Source of the DNA: Roseburia_C amylophila
Lineage (GTDB): Bacteria; Bacillota; Clostridia; Lachnospirales; Lachnospiraceae
Reading direction: 5' to 3'
Length of the DNA stretch: 64,000 bases
NCBI RefSeq assembly: GCF_025567465.1
Contig: NZ_JAOQKI010000008.1
Location: forward strand, 1 to 64,000
Positions within the stretch are counted from its first letter, which is position 1; the number at the start of each line of letters is the position of its first letter. The position numbers were made by a program, and so were the translations under genes. Shown here in pieces: positions 50,953-59,712 of this stretch. The notes beneath the pieces are model-generated. The model saw nothing but the letters and a program-made list of their open reading frames with translations, ran no database searches and had not been told where the DNA came from.

Positions 50953-51653
50953 TGTATACCATAGGAATCATCGAACAGGATAAAGCATTGGGGGATGCCA
51001 TGGAGCAGGTACTGGACGAAAAAGGCTATTTTACAGTGCGGGCGGATTCCCTCACAGATGCCGGGGAGTTATTTCAGCAGGTTATTGTGGATATGGTGGT
51101 ATTAGACCTTGAGCAGAAGGAATTTGCCGGAAAAGAAGATGTAGCAGCAATATGGGAGAATACCTTCCTCGCCCTGGTGCAGGCAAAGCCGCTGCTATTG
51201 ATTCGGCCGGAGAAAACCGGCTCTGTTTTTGAACGGTGTAAAAAATGCATAGAAAGGGCAGACGATTATATCAGAAAGCCCTTTGATATACAGGAATTCC
51301 GCATCCGCGTGGAAGTACGTCTGAGTAAGATTCCGGCAGAAAAAGAGAAAGTAAGATTTTTCTATTACGAAGAGATAAAGCTGGATATCGAGAAGCGGCT
51401 GGCGACCATTGGCGGGCAGACTACGAAGCTTACCAGAACAGAAGCTGCTATTTTAAAATGCCTGATACAGCGGAACGGACGGACAGTGACAAAGACCACG
51501 CTGTTAGATGAAATTGCAGAAGATACACCGGACTGTGTAGAAAATTCCATCAAAGTCCATGCCAGCAACTTACGACGGAAACTGCGGGAATTAAGCGGCA
51601 GGGATTACATCGAAACCCGCAAGGGCGTGGGGCTGCGCCTGCGGAAGCAGTAA
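50952..51653 (+). CDS. Response regulator inserted between spmA and spmB
   Basis: A 233-residue OmpR-like regulator. The receiver is unusual: the acidic pair appears as EQD, the phospho-acceptor lies in VVLDLEQ, a 15-residue insertion (KEDVAAIWENTFLALVQ) follows, and the Lys is kept in IRKPFD. The C-terminal winged helix (TRTEAAILKCLIQRNGRTVT ... ETRKGVGLRL) is normal. It overlaps spmA by one base (TAATG), and spmB follows by 65 bp. No kinase is adjacent. Confidence 0.85.
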   Translation: MYTIGIIEQDKALGDAMEQVLDEKGYFTVRADSLTDAGELFQQVIVDMVVLDLEQKEFAGKEDVAAIWENTFLALVQAKPLLLIRPEKTGSVFERCKKCIERADDYIRKPFDIQEFRIRVEVRLSKIPAEKEKVRFFYYEEIKLDIEKRLATIGGQTTKLTRTEAAILKCLIQRNGRTVTKTTLLDEIAEDTPDCVENSIKVHASNLRRKLRELSGRDYIETRKGVGLRLRKQ

Positions 51654-51718
51654 AAAGAGGCATGATAGTTCTCATGTCTGCATAGAATGAAAAAGAAGCT
51701 CTTAGCAGGAGAATGAGG

Positions 51719-52243
51719 ATGCGCTTTCTTATGTTCCTGTCAGATGCCCTGATTCCGATACTGGTCTTTTACATCGTAGGATTCGGCATTCTGATGAAGA
51801 AAAATGTATATGACGATTTTTTAAAGGGCGCAAAAGAAGGCATACAGACAGTAGTTGGAATCCTGCCAACGCTGGTGGGGCTTATGGTAGCAGTCGGGAT
51901 CCTAAGAGCTTCCGGGCTGTTGGACTTCATTTCTACTACCTGCATGGGCTGGACGAAACATATCGGAATCCCTTCCGAACTTATCCCCATTGCCATTGTC
52001 AAAATGTTTTCCTCCTCGGCGGCAACCGGACTGCTGGTGGATTTATACAAGGAAGCCGGGTGTGATTCCTTCGTGGGAATGGCAGCCTCTGTCATGTTAA
52101 GCTGCACCGAGACCATTTTTTATACCATGTCAATTTATTTTATGTCGGTAAAAGTACGAAAGACCGGCTTTACGCTTCCGGGGGCATTGTTTGCTACGCT
52201 GGCAGGAATTGCGGCAAGTATCTTTTTGGCGGGACGGGTGTAG
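51719..52243 (+). CDS. spmB: Spore maturation protein B
   Basis: A 174-residue membrane protein, partner of SpmA. GAKEGIQTVVGILPTLVGLMVAVGILRASG and KMFSSSAATGLLVDLYKEAG-type blocks are conserved. The second ATG (51719) is chosen because AGGAG lies too close to the first one (51713). Confidence 0.92.
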   Translation: MRFLMFLSDALIPILVFYIVGFGILMKKNVYDDFLKGAKEGIQTVVGILPTLVGLMVAVGILRASGLLDFISTTCMGWTKHIGIPSELIPIAIVKMFSSSAATGLLVDLYKEAGCDSFVGMAASVMLSCTETIFYTMSIYFMSVKVRKTGFTLPGALFATLAGIAASIFLAGRV

Positions 52244-52432
52244 ACTTTCCATAAATAGTGTGCTACACTTTTTCTGGGTTGACGAGGACTGTACAGGACT
52301 TCAGATGATGAAGATACAATTCTTCAAAAATCAGGAATAAAAGTGCTTGTAACTGTATATTATGTAAGGCAGGGACATAGAAATTTGACATTTGCAGAAG
52401 GAAGGACTATAATAGCTTTTGCAAATAAATAG

Positions 52433-52506
52433 CGCGGGATGGAGCAGTCTGGAAGCTCGTCGGGCTCATAACCCGAAGGTCACAGGTTCAAATCCTGTTC
52501 CCGCAA
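52433..52506 (+). tRNA. Initiator tRNA-fMet (anticodon CAT)
   Basis: A 74-base cloverleaf with the two hallmarks of the initiator: an unpaired first base (C1 opposite A72, CGCGGGA/TCCCGCA) and three G-C pairs in the anticodon stem (CGGG-CTCATAA-CCCG). CCA is not encoded. Promoter: TTGACA (52385-52390) and TATAAT (52408-52413), spacer 17. Confidence 0.96.
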
Positions 52507-52511
52507 CTCTT

Positions 52512-52542
52512 TAACCACTGTCTTATGGGCGGTGGTTTTTTA
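52512..52542 (+). terminator. Terminator after tRNA-fMet
   Basis: AACCACTG/ GGTGGTT hairpin around CTTATGGG followed by a T run. Confidence 0.7.
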
Positions 52543-52668
52543 CTTTACAGGAAATTGCTTTCCTGTAAAGTAAAAACCGCTCCGCGGGGATGCGCACTGC
52601 GGCGTATAAGGTAGATGTCGCAAGCGACCGCCGCAGGCGCGAGAATGTGCCAAGGCACATTCTTTTTT
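52536..52668. repeat. Block of nested palindromes
   Basis: A long inverted repeat TTTTACTTTACAGGAAA/TTTCCTGTAAAGTAAAA (52536-52577) is followed by a G+C-rich section (GCGGGGATGCGCACTGCGGCG ... CGCAAGCGACCGCCGCAGGCGCG in outline) and a terminator GAATGTGCC-aa-GGCACATTC with TTTTTT (52643-52668). The layout resembles intergenic palindromic elements of Lachnospiraceae genomes. No protein frame. Confidence 0.6.
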
Positions 52669-52695
52669 ACGCGAGTTGCTCGCAGTTACCAACGC

Positions 52696-52729
52696 ATCCG
52701 TAAGAAGCTGCCAGTGGCAGATTCTGTAG
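52696..52729 (+). repeat. Dispersed 34-bp repeat, copy 2
   Basis: Matches the copy at 30477-30510 at 32 of 34 positions and contains the perfect dyad CTGCCA-g-TGGCAG. Lies 190 bp after tRNA-fMet. Confidence 0.8.
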
Positions 52730-52768
52730 GTCTATTGCAGCAAATAGAGAAAAATTGGGGGTGTGACA

Positions 52769-53608
52769 ATGACAGGAAAGATTAAAAATGAGCGAAAGAA
52801 GAAAAAACAGCAGAATATACTGTTTCGGATTTTATTTCTGCTGGCACTGGCAGTATTTTTGTATGCGGCAGTAAGATTGATTCTGTATGGAATTACTTAC
52901 TGGAAAGGAAGCCATGAATATAAGGGACTGCAGAAATATGTCAGTGAGCAGCCAAAGGATGAAATCAGTACGGAAGAAAACGGAGAATTTACTGTAGATT
53001 TTTCCGGATTAAAGGAGCTGAACCCGGACTGCATCGGCTGGATCCGGTTTGAAAATATTAATATCAGCTATCCGATTATGCAGGGAGAGGATAATGAATA
53101 TTATCTGAAGCATACCTTTGAGGGACAGGCTGTAACAGCGGCAAGTATTTTCATGGATGCCAACAATCATGCTGATTTTTCTGACCAGAATACCTTCATC
53201 TATGGTCATAATATGAAGGACAAGACCATGTTTGGTAAATTAAATGACTATAAGGATGAGGAATTTTATAAAGAAAATCCGTATTTTTATATTTATACAC
53301 CGGATTATACCTACCGTTATGATATTTTTTCCTGTTATCTGGCAAGAGTGGATAATGAAGTGGATTTCTATACCCAGTTTGCATCCGATGAGCAGTTTCA
53401 GGAATTCTTAGATGGTGTAAAGGCGCAGTCAGCGTATGATACCGGCGTAGAAGTAACACCAGAGGATAAAGTAATTACATTGATGACCTGCAACAAGGCA
53501 GGCTATGATTACCGTTTCTTGGTACATGCGGTACAGACAGAGGCAGTTCCAAACGGTGACGTGGCACCGGCAGAGGAGAATGCAGGCACAGAAAGCGAAG
53601 CGGAATAA
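52769..53608 (+). CDS. srtB: Class B sortase
   Basis: A 279-residue membrane-anchored transpeptidase. One N-terminal membrane helix (about residues 17-39), then the sortase barrel with catalytic His in YGHNM, Cys in TLMTCN and Arg in YDYRFLVHA. The C-terminal tail is acidic. Class B sortases attach particular proteins (pilin or NPQTN-type motifs) to peptidoglycan; no substrate gene is next to it. ATG 52769 follows GGGGG. Confidence 0.92.
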   Translation: MTGKIKNERKKKKQQNILFRILFLLALAVFLYAAVRLILYGITYWKGSHEYKGLQKYVSEQPKDEISTEENGEFTVDFSGLKELNPDCIGWIRFENINISYPIMQGEDNEYYLKHTFEGQAVTAASIFMDANNHADFSDQNTFIYGHNMKDKTMFGKLNDYKDEEFYKENPYFYIYTPDYTYRYDIFSCYLARVDNEVDFYTQFASDEQFQEFLDGVKAQSAYDTGVEVTPEDKVITLMTCNKAGYDYRFLVHAVQTEAVPNGDVAPAEENAGTESEAE

Positions 53609-53647
53609 AAGAGAAAGACTACTTTTAATGGAACAGGAGGCAGCAGA

Positions 53648-54364
53648 ATGGATGGTATCGAGACATTGAAGCAATGGGTCATGGACTCAGATAATATAGT
53701 ATTCTTTGGAGGTGCAGGTGTATCTACGGAGAGCGGCATTCCGGATTTCCGGAGTGTGGACGGACTTTATAACCAGAAATACGATTATCCGCCGGAAACC
53801 ATCTTAAGCCACAGCTTTTATATGCGTAAAAAAGAAGAATTTTACCGATTCTACCGGGATAAAATGCTGTGCCTGGATGCAAAGCCTAATGCAGCACATA
53901 AGAAACTAGCAGAGCTTGAGGCAGCAGGTAAGTTAAAGGCGGTTGTGACGCAGAATATCGATGGACTGCATCAGGCGGCCGGCAGCAAAAAGGTATTAGA
54001 GCTTCATGGCAGTGTCCACCGGAACTACTGCCAGAGCTGCGGAAAGCTATTTGATGCAGAGTACATTTTAAAGAGTAGTGGAATTCCAACCTGTGATGAA
54101 TGCGGCGGCAGCATCAAGCCGGATGTGGTTTTATATGAGGAAGGCTTAGACCAGCAGACCTTAGAGGATGCAGTGTATTATATCAGCCATGCAGATATGC
54201 TCATCATCGGCGGCACTTCACTGGCAGTATATCCCGCAGCAGGACTTATCGATTATTACCGGGGCAATAAGCTGGTGCTGATTAATAAGTCCACCACGCC
54301 ATTGGACAGCCGGGCAGACTTACTGATACAGGGCAGCATCGGAGCCGTATTGTCAGAGGTCTGA
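53648..54364 (+). CDS. NAD-dependent protein deacylase (sirtuin)
   Basis: A 238-residue Sir2 enzyme removing acetyl groups from lysines using NAD. GAGVSTESGIPDFRS is the NAD loop, TQNIDGLHQAAGS and ELHGS carry the catalytic His, and CQSC...CDEC bind zinc. AGGAGG precedes the ATG. It is likely monocistronic or in a short operon with DUF951. Confidence 0.95.
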   Translation: MDGIETLKQWVMDSDNIVFFGGAGVSTESGIPDFRSVDGLYNQKYDYPPETILSHSFYMRKKEEFYRFYRDKMLCLDAKPNAAHKKLAELEAAGKLKAVVTQNIDGLHQAAGSKKVLELHGSVHRNYCQSCGKLFDAEYILKSSGIPTCDECGGSIKPDVVLYEEGLDQQTLEDAVYYISHADMLIIGGTSLAVYPAAGLIDYYRGNKLVLINKSTTPLDSRADLLIQGSIGAVLSEV

Positions 54365-54423
54365 AAGAGGCAGAAGAAATTACCTGATAATAATAGAAGA
54401 TAATCATAGAAGAAAGGGACGAC

Positions 54424-54639
54424 ATGAATAATTATCAATACGAAGTAGGCGATATTGTAAAATTAAAAAAACAGCATCCCTGTGGAAGCCAGGAGTGGGA
54501 AATTCTTCGGGTAGGAGCGGATTTCCGGTTGAAATGCATGGGTTGTGACCATCAGATTATGATTGCCAGAAAACTGGTGGAGAAGAATACCAAAGGGCTT
54601 CGAAAGAAAAATGAGCAAAAAAATGAAACAGAATCGTAA
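54424..54639 (+). CDS. DUF951 family protein
   Basis: A 71-residue protein of the DUF951 family, generally encoded beside rpsF or ychF in Firmicutes. The conserved part is DIVKLKKQHPCGSQEWEILR with CMGCDHQIMIAR; the Cys residues suggest metal binding. The tail is highly charged. Function unknown. Confidence 0.9.
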   Translation: MNNYQYEVGDIVKLKKQHPCGSQEWEILRVGADFRLKCMGCDHQIMIARKLVEKNTKGLRKKNEQKNETES

Positions 54640-54657
54640 GAATAATAAGAAAAACAC

Positions 54658-54686
54658 TTGCGAAACAGGTCAGATTATGCTATCAT
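54658..54686 (+). promoter_or_regulatory. Promoter of rpsF-ssb-rpsR
   Basis: TTGCGA (54658-54663) and TATCAT (54681-54686) with a 17-bp spacer. The leader holds CTTCCTG-catagaCAGGAGG (about 54713-54733), a hairpin that could be the S6:S18 autoregulatory site common in rpsF leaders. Confidence 0.6.
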
Positions 54687-54763
54687 ATAGGCTCGTGATA
54701 TGTAAAAATTCCTTGCTTCCTGCATAGACAGGAGGCCAGAGACCAAAAGGAGGTAAATCTAGC

Positions 54764-55054
54764 ATGAACAAATATGAATTAGCACTTGTTGTGAATGCCA
54801 AGATCGAAGACGATGTCAGAACTGCTACAGTTGAGAGAGCAAAAGAGTATATCACTCGTGCAGGTGGAACTGTAACAGAAGTAGAAGAGTGGGGTAAGAA
54901 GAAATTAGCTTACGACATTCAGAAAATGAGCGACGGCTTCTACTATTTCATCCAGTTCGAGGCAGAATCATCTGTTCCGGCAGAAGTAGAGCAGAATGTT
55001 CGTATTATGGACAACGTACTTCGTTTCTTATGCGTTAGAAAAGACGAGGCATAA
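54764..55054 (+). CDS. rpsF: 30S ribosomal protein S6
   Basis: A 96-residue S6 protein that binds S18 and 16S rRNA in the platform of the small subunit. Start MNKYELALVVNAKIEDD and WGKKKLAYDIQK are typical. AAAGGAGG precedes the ATG. First gene of the rpsF-ssb-rpsR operon. Confidence 0.97.
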   Translation: MNKYELALVVNAKIEDDVRTATVERAKEYITRAGGTVTEVEEWGKKKLAYDIQKMSDGFYYFIQFEAESSVPAEVEQNVRIMDNVLRFLCVRKDEA

Positions 55055-55077
55055 ATAGAAGAGAAGGAGAAAGTGGT

Positions 55078-55518
55078 ATGAATAAAGTTATACTTATGGG
55101 ACGTTTAACAAGAGACCCGGAGGTTCGTTACTCCAGCGGAGATAACCAGATGGCAATCGCAAGATATTCACTGGCTGTAGACCGCAGAGGCAGACGTGAA
55201 GGGAATGATGGGCAGACCGCTGATTTTATCAACTGCGTAGCATTTGGAAGAGCAGGAGAGTTTGCTGAGAAATATTTCCATAAAGGAATTAAGGTACTTG
55301 TAACAGGTCGTATCCAGACCGGAAGTTACACCAACAAAGACGGTCAGAAAGTATATACCACTGATGTCATAATAGAAGAGCAGGAATTTGCTGAGAGTAA
55401 ATCAGCATCCGACAATGCAGGCGGTTTTGCACCGGCTGACAGACCTTCACCAAGCAGTGCAGGCGATGGATTTATGAATATCCCTGACGGAATTGATGAG
55501 GAATTACCATTTAACTAA
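55078..55518 (+). CDS. ssb: Single-stranded DNA-binding protein
   Basis: A 146-residue SSB: OB-fold (1-105, MNKVILMGRLTRDPEVRYSS start) and a flexible tail ending in the acidic tip EELPFN, a variant of the DDDIPF partner-binding tip. It coats single strands during replication and repair. Its place between rpsF and rpsR is the usual Firmicute order. Confidence 0.97.
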   Translation: MNKVILMGRLTRDPEVRYSSGDNQMAIARYSLAVDRRGRREGNDGQTADFINCVAFGRAGEFAEKYFHKGIKVLVTGRIQTGSYTNKDGQKVYTTDVIIEEQEFAESKSASDNAGGFAPADRPSPSSAGDGFMNIPDGIDEELPFN

Positions 55519-55538
55519 ATCAATAGGAGGTAATAGCC

Positions 55539-55802
55539 ATGGCTTTCAATAAGACAGACAGAGATGGTGCGCCAATGAGAAGAAGAGGCGGAATGCACAG
55601 AAGAAAGAAAGTTTGTGTTTTCTGTGGAAAAGACAACACCATCGATTATAAAGATGTAAATAAGTTAAAAAGATATATCTCTGAGAGAGGAAAAATTCTT
55701 CCAAGAAGAATCACAGGAAACTGTGCAAAACATCAGAGAGCTTTGACAGTTGCTATCAAGAGAGCACGTCATATCGCAATTATGCCTTACGTTCAGGATT
55801 AG
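55539..55802 (+). CDS. rpsR: 30S ribosomal protein S18
   Basis: An 87-residue S18. RRRGGMHRRKKVCVFCGKD and ISERGKILPRRITGNCAKHQ are family blocks, with the Cys residues of the zinc-type form. AGGAGG precedes the ATG. The operon's terminator is probably in the following sequence gap. Confidence 0.97.
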   Translation: MAFNKTDRDGAPMRRRGGMHRRKKVCVFCGKDNTIDYKDVNKLKRYISERGKILPRRITGNCAKHQRALTVAIKRARHIAIMPYVQD

Positions 55803-55838
55803 TCCTGAAACCGGCAGGTACACAGCGTATACAAAAGG

Positions 55839-56105
55839 NNNNNNNNNNNNNNNNNNNNNNNNNNNNNNNNNNNNNNNNNNNNNNNNNNNNNNNNNNNNNN
55901 NNNNNNNNNNNNNNNNNNNNNNNNNNNNNNNNNNNNNNNNNNNNNNNNNNNNNNNNNNNNNNNNNNNNNNNNNNNNNNNNNNNNNNNNNNNNNNNNNNNN
56001 NNNNNNNNNNNNNNNNNNNNNNNNNNNNNNNNNNNNNNNNNNNNNNNNNNNNNNNNNNNNNNNNNNNNNNNNNNNNNNNNNNNNNNNNNNNNNNNNNNNN
56101 NNNNN
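55839..56105. other. Run of 267 undetermined bases (scaffold gap)
   Basis: All N. It removes the 3' end of the PHP hydrolase gene and probably the terminator of rpsR. The length is not a measured distance if it is a scaffolding estimate, so linkage across it is less certain. Confidence 0.98.
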
Positions 56106-57009
56106 CCCGTTCTGCATTTTCACAATCCACATAGATTTCACCATTCCGGAAGCCCCATTGTGTAATGACTGCTCCATTAGAGGAATAGTAATTTCCTTTC
56201 AGCAGATTTGCTACAATGCTTTCGTGGTCAAGTTTCTCGGATTTTACCATTACAAATCCACCAAAACTATCCTGGAAAGTTCCACCGTTATGATTGTCAT
56301 CGGAGGCAAAGCAGGAGATGTCGGTTCCGTGACGAAGCATGGTATCGAAGAATACGGTATCTTCCCCTTCAGCACATTCATTGACGGTATCATAGTTGTA
56401 ACATTCAATTGCCCAGATGCCCTGCAGTCCGTTTACATCTTCGATATCCACACGGGACCAGACAGGGTGATTATAGGTGGTAAAACAGCCTTTTTTCTTT
56501 AAATTATCAGATAAGGTCTGTGCAGCCGCTATTCCGTTCCATTGATTTAGATAGACGCGGATCGGATAAAGCTGGTTTGTGGTAAAAGCATCTGCATCGG
56601 CAGTTTTCTGCATTTCCTTTGTGCCAAGAATACCATGGATGTGATGGGCTTTCTTAAGACAGAAGTGGAAGTTTTTATTCCGGAATGCCATAAGTTCCTG
56701 AAAAGTCATATCACAGTAACCACGGTTTAAGGTTTCCGCATCGAAAACATCTGAAAAATCGTCGGATGTAATGAGATAGGTGCTTGCTTCAAGTCCCGGA
56801 AGAATAATAAAGTCATCACGGTCTAATTCTTCTCTGAGATCGGTATAATAATCATGTTCAGAGAGACAGAGGAAGGAATATCCATGCTCTCTGTAATAGG
56901 AAGCCGACTGCGCAGGTGTCAGACGGCCATCAGAATTTACGGTGTGGGAATGAAGGTTTCCTTTAAACCAGGAACCTTCTTCGGAAAACATTTTATCACA
57001 GGCTTTCAT
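56106..57009 (-). CDS. PHP domain hydrolase, CehA/McbA-like, 3' end missing
   Basis: About 301 residues are visible. The N-terminal PHP metal site GNLHSHTVNSDG, the SEHD motif, TYNHPVW and ASDDNHNG supply the metal ligands of a CehA/McbA-type phosphoesterase. No signal peptide, so cytoplasmic. It is the last gene of a minus-strand operon with a complete ABC importer, so it likely processes the imported compound, perhaps a phosphate ester or organophosphonate. The C-terminus runs into the N gap. Confidence 0.85.
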
Positions 57010-57023
57010 AGTAATTATCCTCC

Positions 57024-58043
57024 TTAATCTTCAAGTGGCAGACAGTTCCGTTTTTCTAAAGAAAGCCAGACCTGCTGTTCATCTTTATATAAAGCAAAAC
57101 TTCTGAAAAGCGTATCTACTTTAAAAGTAATTCCATTTACATCAATATGATAGTGTAAAGTATTTCCAACAGAACGGTTATTTATGATTTTTCCGGAAAG
57201 GGTATGCATGGAGTCATTTCCTTCCGGCTTTTCCGTGGAAATCTGAATGGTTTCCGGACGGATGGCAGTCATTTTATTGTCAGGAGCGGCCATCTGGAAT
57301 GCCTGTAAGAATTCCTCCGGGGATAAAACATTATAATGACCGATAAAACTTGCGGCAAAGCGGGTCTTTGGCTTTGTATACAGTTCAATCGGGCTGCTGA
57401 CCTGCTCGATTCTGCCATCATTCAGAAGACAGATGCGGTCAGACATACTCATGGCTTCATCCTGGTCGTGCGTAACAAAAATCGTAGTGATGTTAAGCTC
57501 CTGCTGGATGCGCCGGATTTCAATCTGCAGATTCTTACGAAGTTTGGCATCAATTGCGCTTAAAGGCTCATCCAGAAGCAGAACCTTCGGGCGGGAAATG
57601 ATTGCTCTGGCTAAAGCAACACGCTGCTGCTGACCACCGGAGAGATTACCTGGATAGGCTTTCTTCTTATCGGTCAGACCAACGATATTCAGGACATCAT
57701 CTATTTTGGCTTTCTGGTCAGCCTTTGGCATTTTCTGGATTGTGAGCGGGAAAGATAAATTCTCTTCCACAGTCATATTCGGGAAAAGTGAATACTGCTG
57801 GAAAACCATACCGATATTCCGGTTCTGAGCAGGTGTTTCCGTAACATCATTTCTATCCAGAACAAAGGTGCCTTTGTCAATGGTCTCAAGACCGGACAGA
57901 CAGCGGAGCAGTGTAGATTTTCCGCATCCGGACGGTCCAAGCAGGCTTACAAATTCTCCCTGTTCTATATTCAGTGAAATACCTTTCAGTACTTCATTTT
58001 TATCAAAAGCTTTTTCTATATTTGAAATCTCCATGTAACTCAT
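57024..58043 (-). CDS. ABC importer ATP-binding protein (PotA/FbpC type)
   Basis: A 339-residue ATPase: Walker A GPSGCGKST, signature LSGGQQQRVALARA, Walker B VLLLDEPLSAID and His in VTHDQDEA. A C-terminal TOBE-like domain (about 235-339) is typical of polyamine, iron and phosphonate importers. The ATG overlaps the upstream permease stop by four bases (ATGA). It energises the two permeases encoded just upstream. Confidence 0.92.
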   Translation of the reverse strand: MSYMEISNIEKAFDKNEVLKGISLNIEQGEFVSLLGPSGCGKSTLLRCLSGLETIDKGTFVLDRNDVTETPAQNRNIGMVFQQYSLFPNMTVEENLSFPLTIQKMPKADQKAKIDDVLNIVGLTDKKKAYPGNLSGGQQQRVALARAIISRPKVLLLDEPLSAIDAKLRKNLQIEIRRIQQELNITTIFVTHDQDEAMSMSDRICLLNDGRIEQVSSPIELYTKPKTRFAASFIGHYNVLSPEEFLQAFQMAAPDNKMTAIRPETIQISTEKPEGNDSMHTLSGKIINNRSVGNTLHYHIDVNGITFKVDTLFRSFALYKDEQQVWLSLEKRNCLPLED

Positions 58044-58849
58044 TTGATTCGATTCTCCTTATTTCCCTGAGGGGTATTTCTGGCTGCACATTTGTGAACG
58101 GTCAGATTGATAATCATGGTTAAAACCAGTAAAATTACGACTCCGGCACTAAACGACTGCAAATCGGTATTCCGGTTCTTATAGAGGTAAGTCTGCACCG
58201 TTTCGTATTGGGAGGAAGCAATAATCTTGATGATTGCAAAATCTCCGAACAGGGCGGAAAAGCTGATAAGTGCAGTGTTCATCAGTCCCGGAAGGACGGT
58301 CGGAACAATAATTTTTAAGAATCCGTAAAATTTGTTGGCACCAAGAATGGAAGCCGCCTCCAAAAGCGTTTTGGTATTTACTGCATACAGACTGTTGCGG
58401 ATGCCCTGATAAGTCAGGGGAAGGCAGAAAATACAGTAGGTAAACATCAGCATAATAATCCGGTTGGAAAATATGGTGCCGCTTCCTGCATAGGTGGACA
58501 AAATCGAAGTTGCTAAAATAATACCGTTGATGGTAGTCGGAATAATACAACAGACCTGAATGTATTTTTCCATTTTTGGAAAATATACGATAACGGCAAA
58601 AAGCGTAAGTAAAATAATGATATTGACCAAAATAACCGGGAGGGCAGAGATGAAAATGCCCCGCAGGATACCAAGGAAAAAAGTGCTGTCCTTAAATTTA
58701 TCCAGATAAAACCGGAAAGTAAGATTCTGTGGCAGGATAGAAGTCCATCTTCCTGCAAAGGAATAGATAAAAGATACAGTCAGAGGAAGGAGTAAAAATA
58801 TGGCAACAATAACCTGCCAGATAACTCCGAGCATACGATTTTTCTTCAT
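58040..58849 (-). CDS. ABC importer permease 2
   Basis: A 269-residue permease with six membrane helices and the cytoplasmic coupling loop EAASILGANKFYGFLKIIVPTVLPG, the EAA motif. It starts directly after the stop of permease 1 and pairs with it to make the pore of a PotC/PhnV-type importer. Confidence 0.9.
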   Translation of the reverse strand: MKKNRMLGVIWQVIVAIFLLLPLTVSFIYSFAGRWTSILPQNLTFRFYLDKFKDSTFFLGILRGIFISALPVILVNIIILLTLFAVIVYFPKMEKYIQVCCIIPTTINGIILATSILSTYAGSGTIFSNRIIMLMFTYCIFCLPLTYQGIRNSLYAVNTKTLLEAASILGANKFYGFLKIIVPTVLPGLMNTALISFSALFGDFAIIKIIASSQYETVQTYLYKNRNTDLQSFSAGVVILLVLTMIINLTVHKCAARNTPQGNKENRIK

Positions 58850-59698
58850 TTATTTCCTTCCTTTCTGAAAGAGTTTTTTCACCAGATTGGTGCAGGTAAG
58901 AACCAGCAGCATAATAAGCAGCATCACAATGGATAAAGCACTGCCCAGCTCCGGACGCTGGCGCACGTCACCTACAAACATATCGGTAATCTTAATCGGT
59001 AACAGCGGAACACCGTTGTTGACCAGTAAATATGGGGTAGTATAAGCAATTAATGCATTGGCAAAAAGCATATTAACAGTTCCCATAACAGATGGCATCA
59101 TAATCGGAATGCCGATTTTACGCCAGAAGCGGAAAGTACTGCAATTCATAAGCAGAGCCGCTTCCTTCCATTCCTTGCGGATTTCGTGGAAAGCAGGCAG
59201 TAGCAGCAACGTTCCCATAGGAATCTGAAAGTAAAGGAAAATGATAAACATTCCCTTTAAGGAATAGAGATTATAATTGGCAAGCCAGGAAATACCGGCA
59301 TTTTTTCCGATTAAAACAAATACGCCGGCGGTTCCAAGCAGCGTAACAAAGGCTAAGGTCAATGGAAGTCCGGCAAAGGTGGATGTCAGATTTAAAAGGG
59401 ACTGATACCAGCGGCGGTTTCTTTTTCCGGCATTGGTTAAAGACAACGCAAGCAGGAAATCAATCACGGTTCCAAGAATGGTGGAACAGATGGCAATCCA
59501 GATACTGTTCTTAATGGCAACCAGATAACTGGTTTTGGTAAAGATTTCGACATACCAGGAAAAACCGAGTTGTCCGCTTCCGGTGGAAAAGCTTTTGGCT
59601 AACATCTGGAAGAACGGAACAAATAAAAAGAAGATAATTAAAAGGAAAAAGGGCATAAAGAAGCCCATTTTCCGCCAGTTTTTTTTGAAATTTTTCAT
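58850..59698 (-). CDS. ABC importer permease 1
   Basis: A 282-residue permease with six helices and the EAA-type loop EAALLMNCSTFRFWRKIGIPIMMPS, somewhat diverged. The N-terminal MGFFMPFFLLIIFFLFVPFF is the first helix. The gene follows the binding-protein gene by 14 bp. Confidence 0.9.
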   Translation of the reverse strand: MKNFKKNWRKMGFFMPFFLLIIFFLFVPFFQMLAKSFSTGSGQLGFSWYVEIFTKTSYLVAIKNSIWIAICSTILGTVIDFLLALSLTNAGKRNRRWYQSLLNLTSTFAGLPLTLAFVTLLGTAGVFVLIGKNAGISWLANYNLYSLKGMFIIFLYFQIPMGTLLLLPAFHEIRKEWKEAALLMNCSTFRFWRKIGIPIMMPSVMGTVNMLFANALIAYTTPYLLVNNGVPLLPIKITDMFVGDVRQRPELGSALSIVMLLIMLLVLTCTNLVKKLFQKGRK

Positions 59699-59712
59699 GC
59701 TGCCACCAACTT

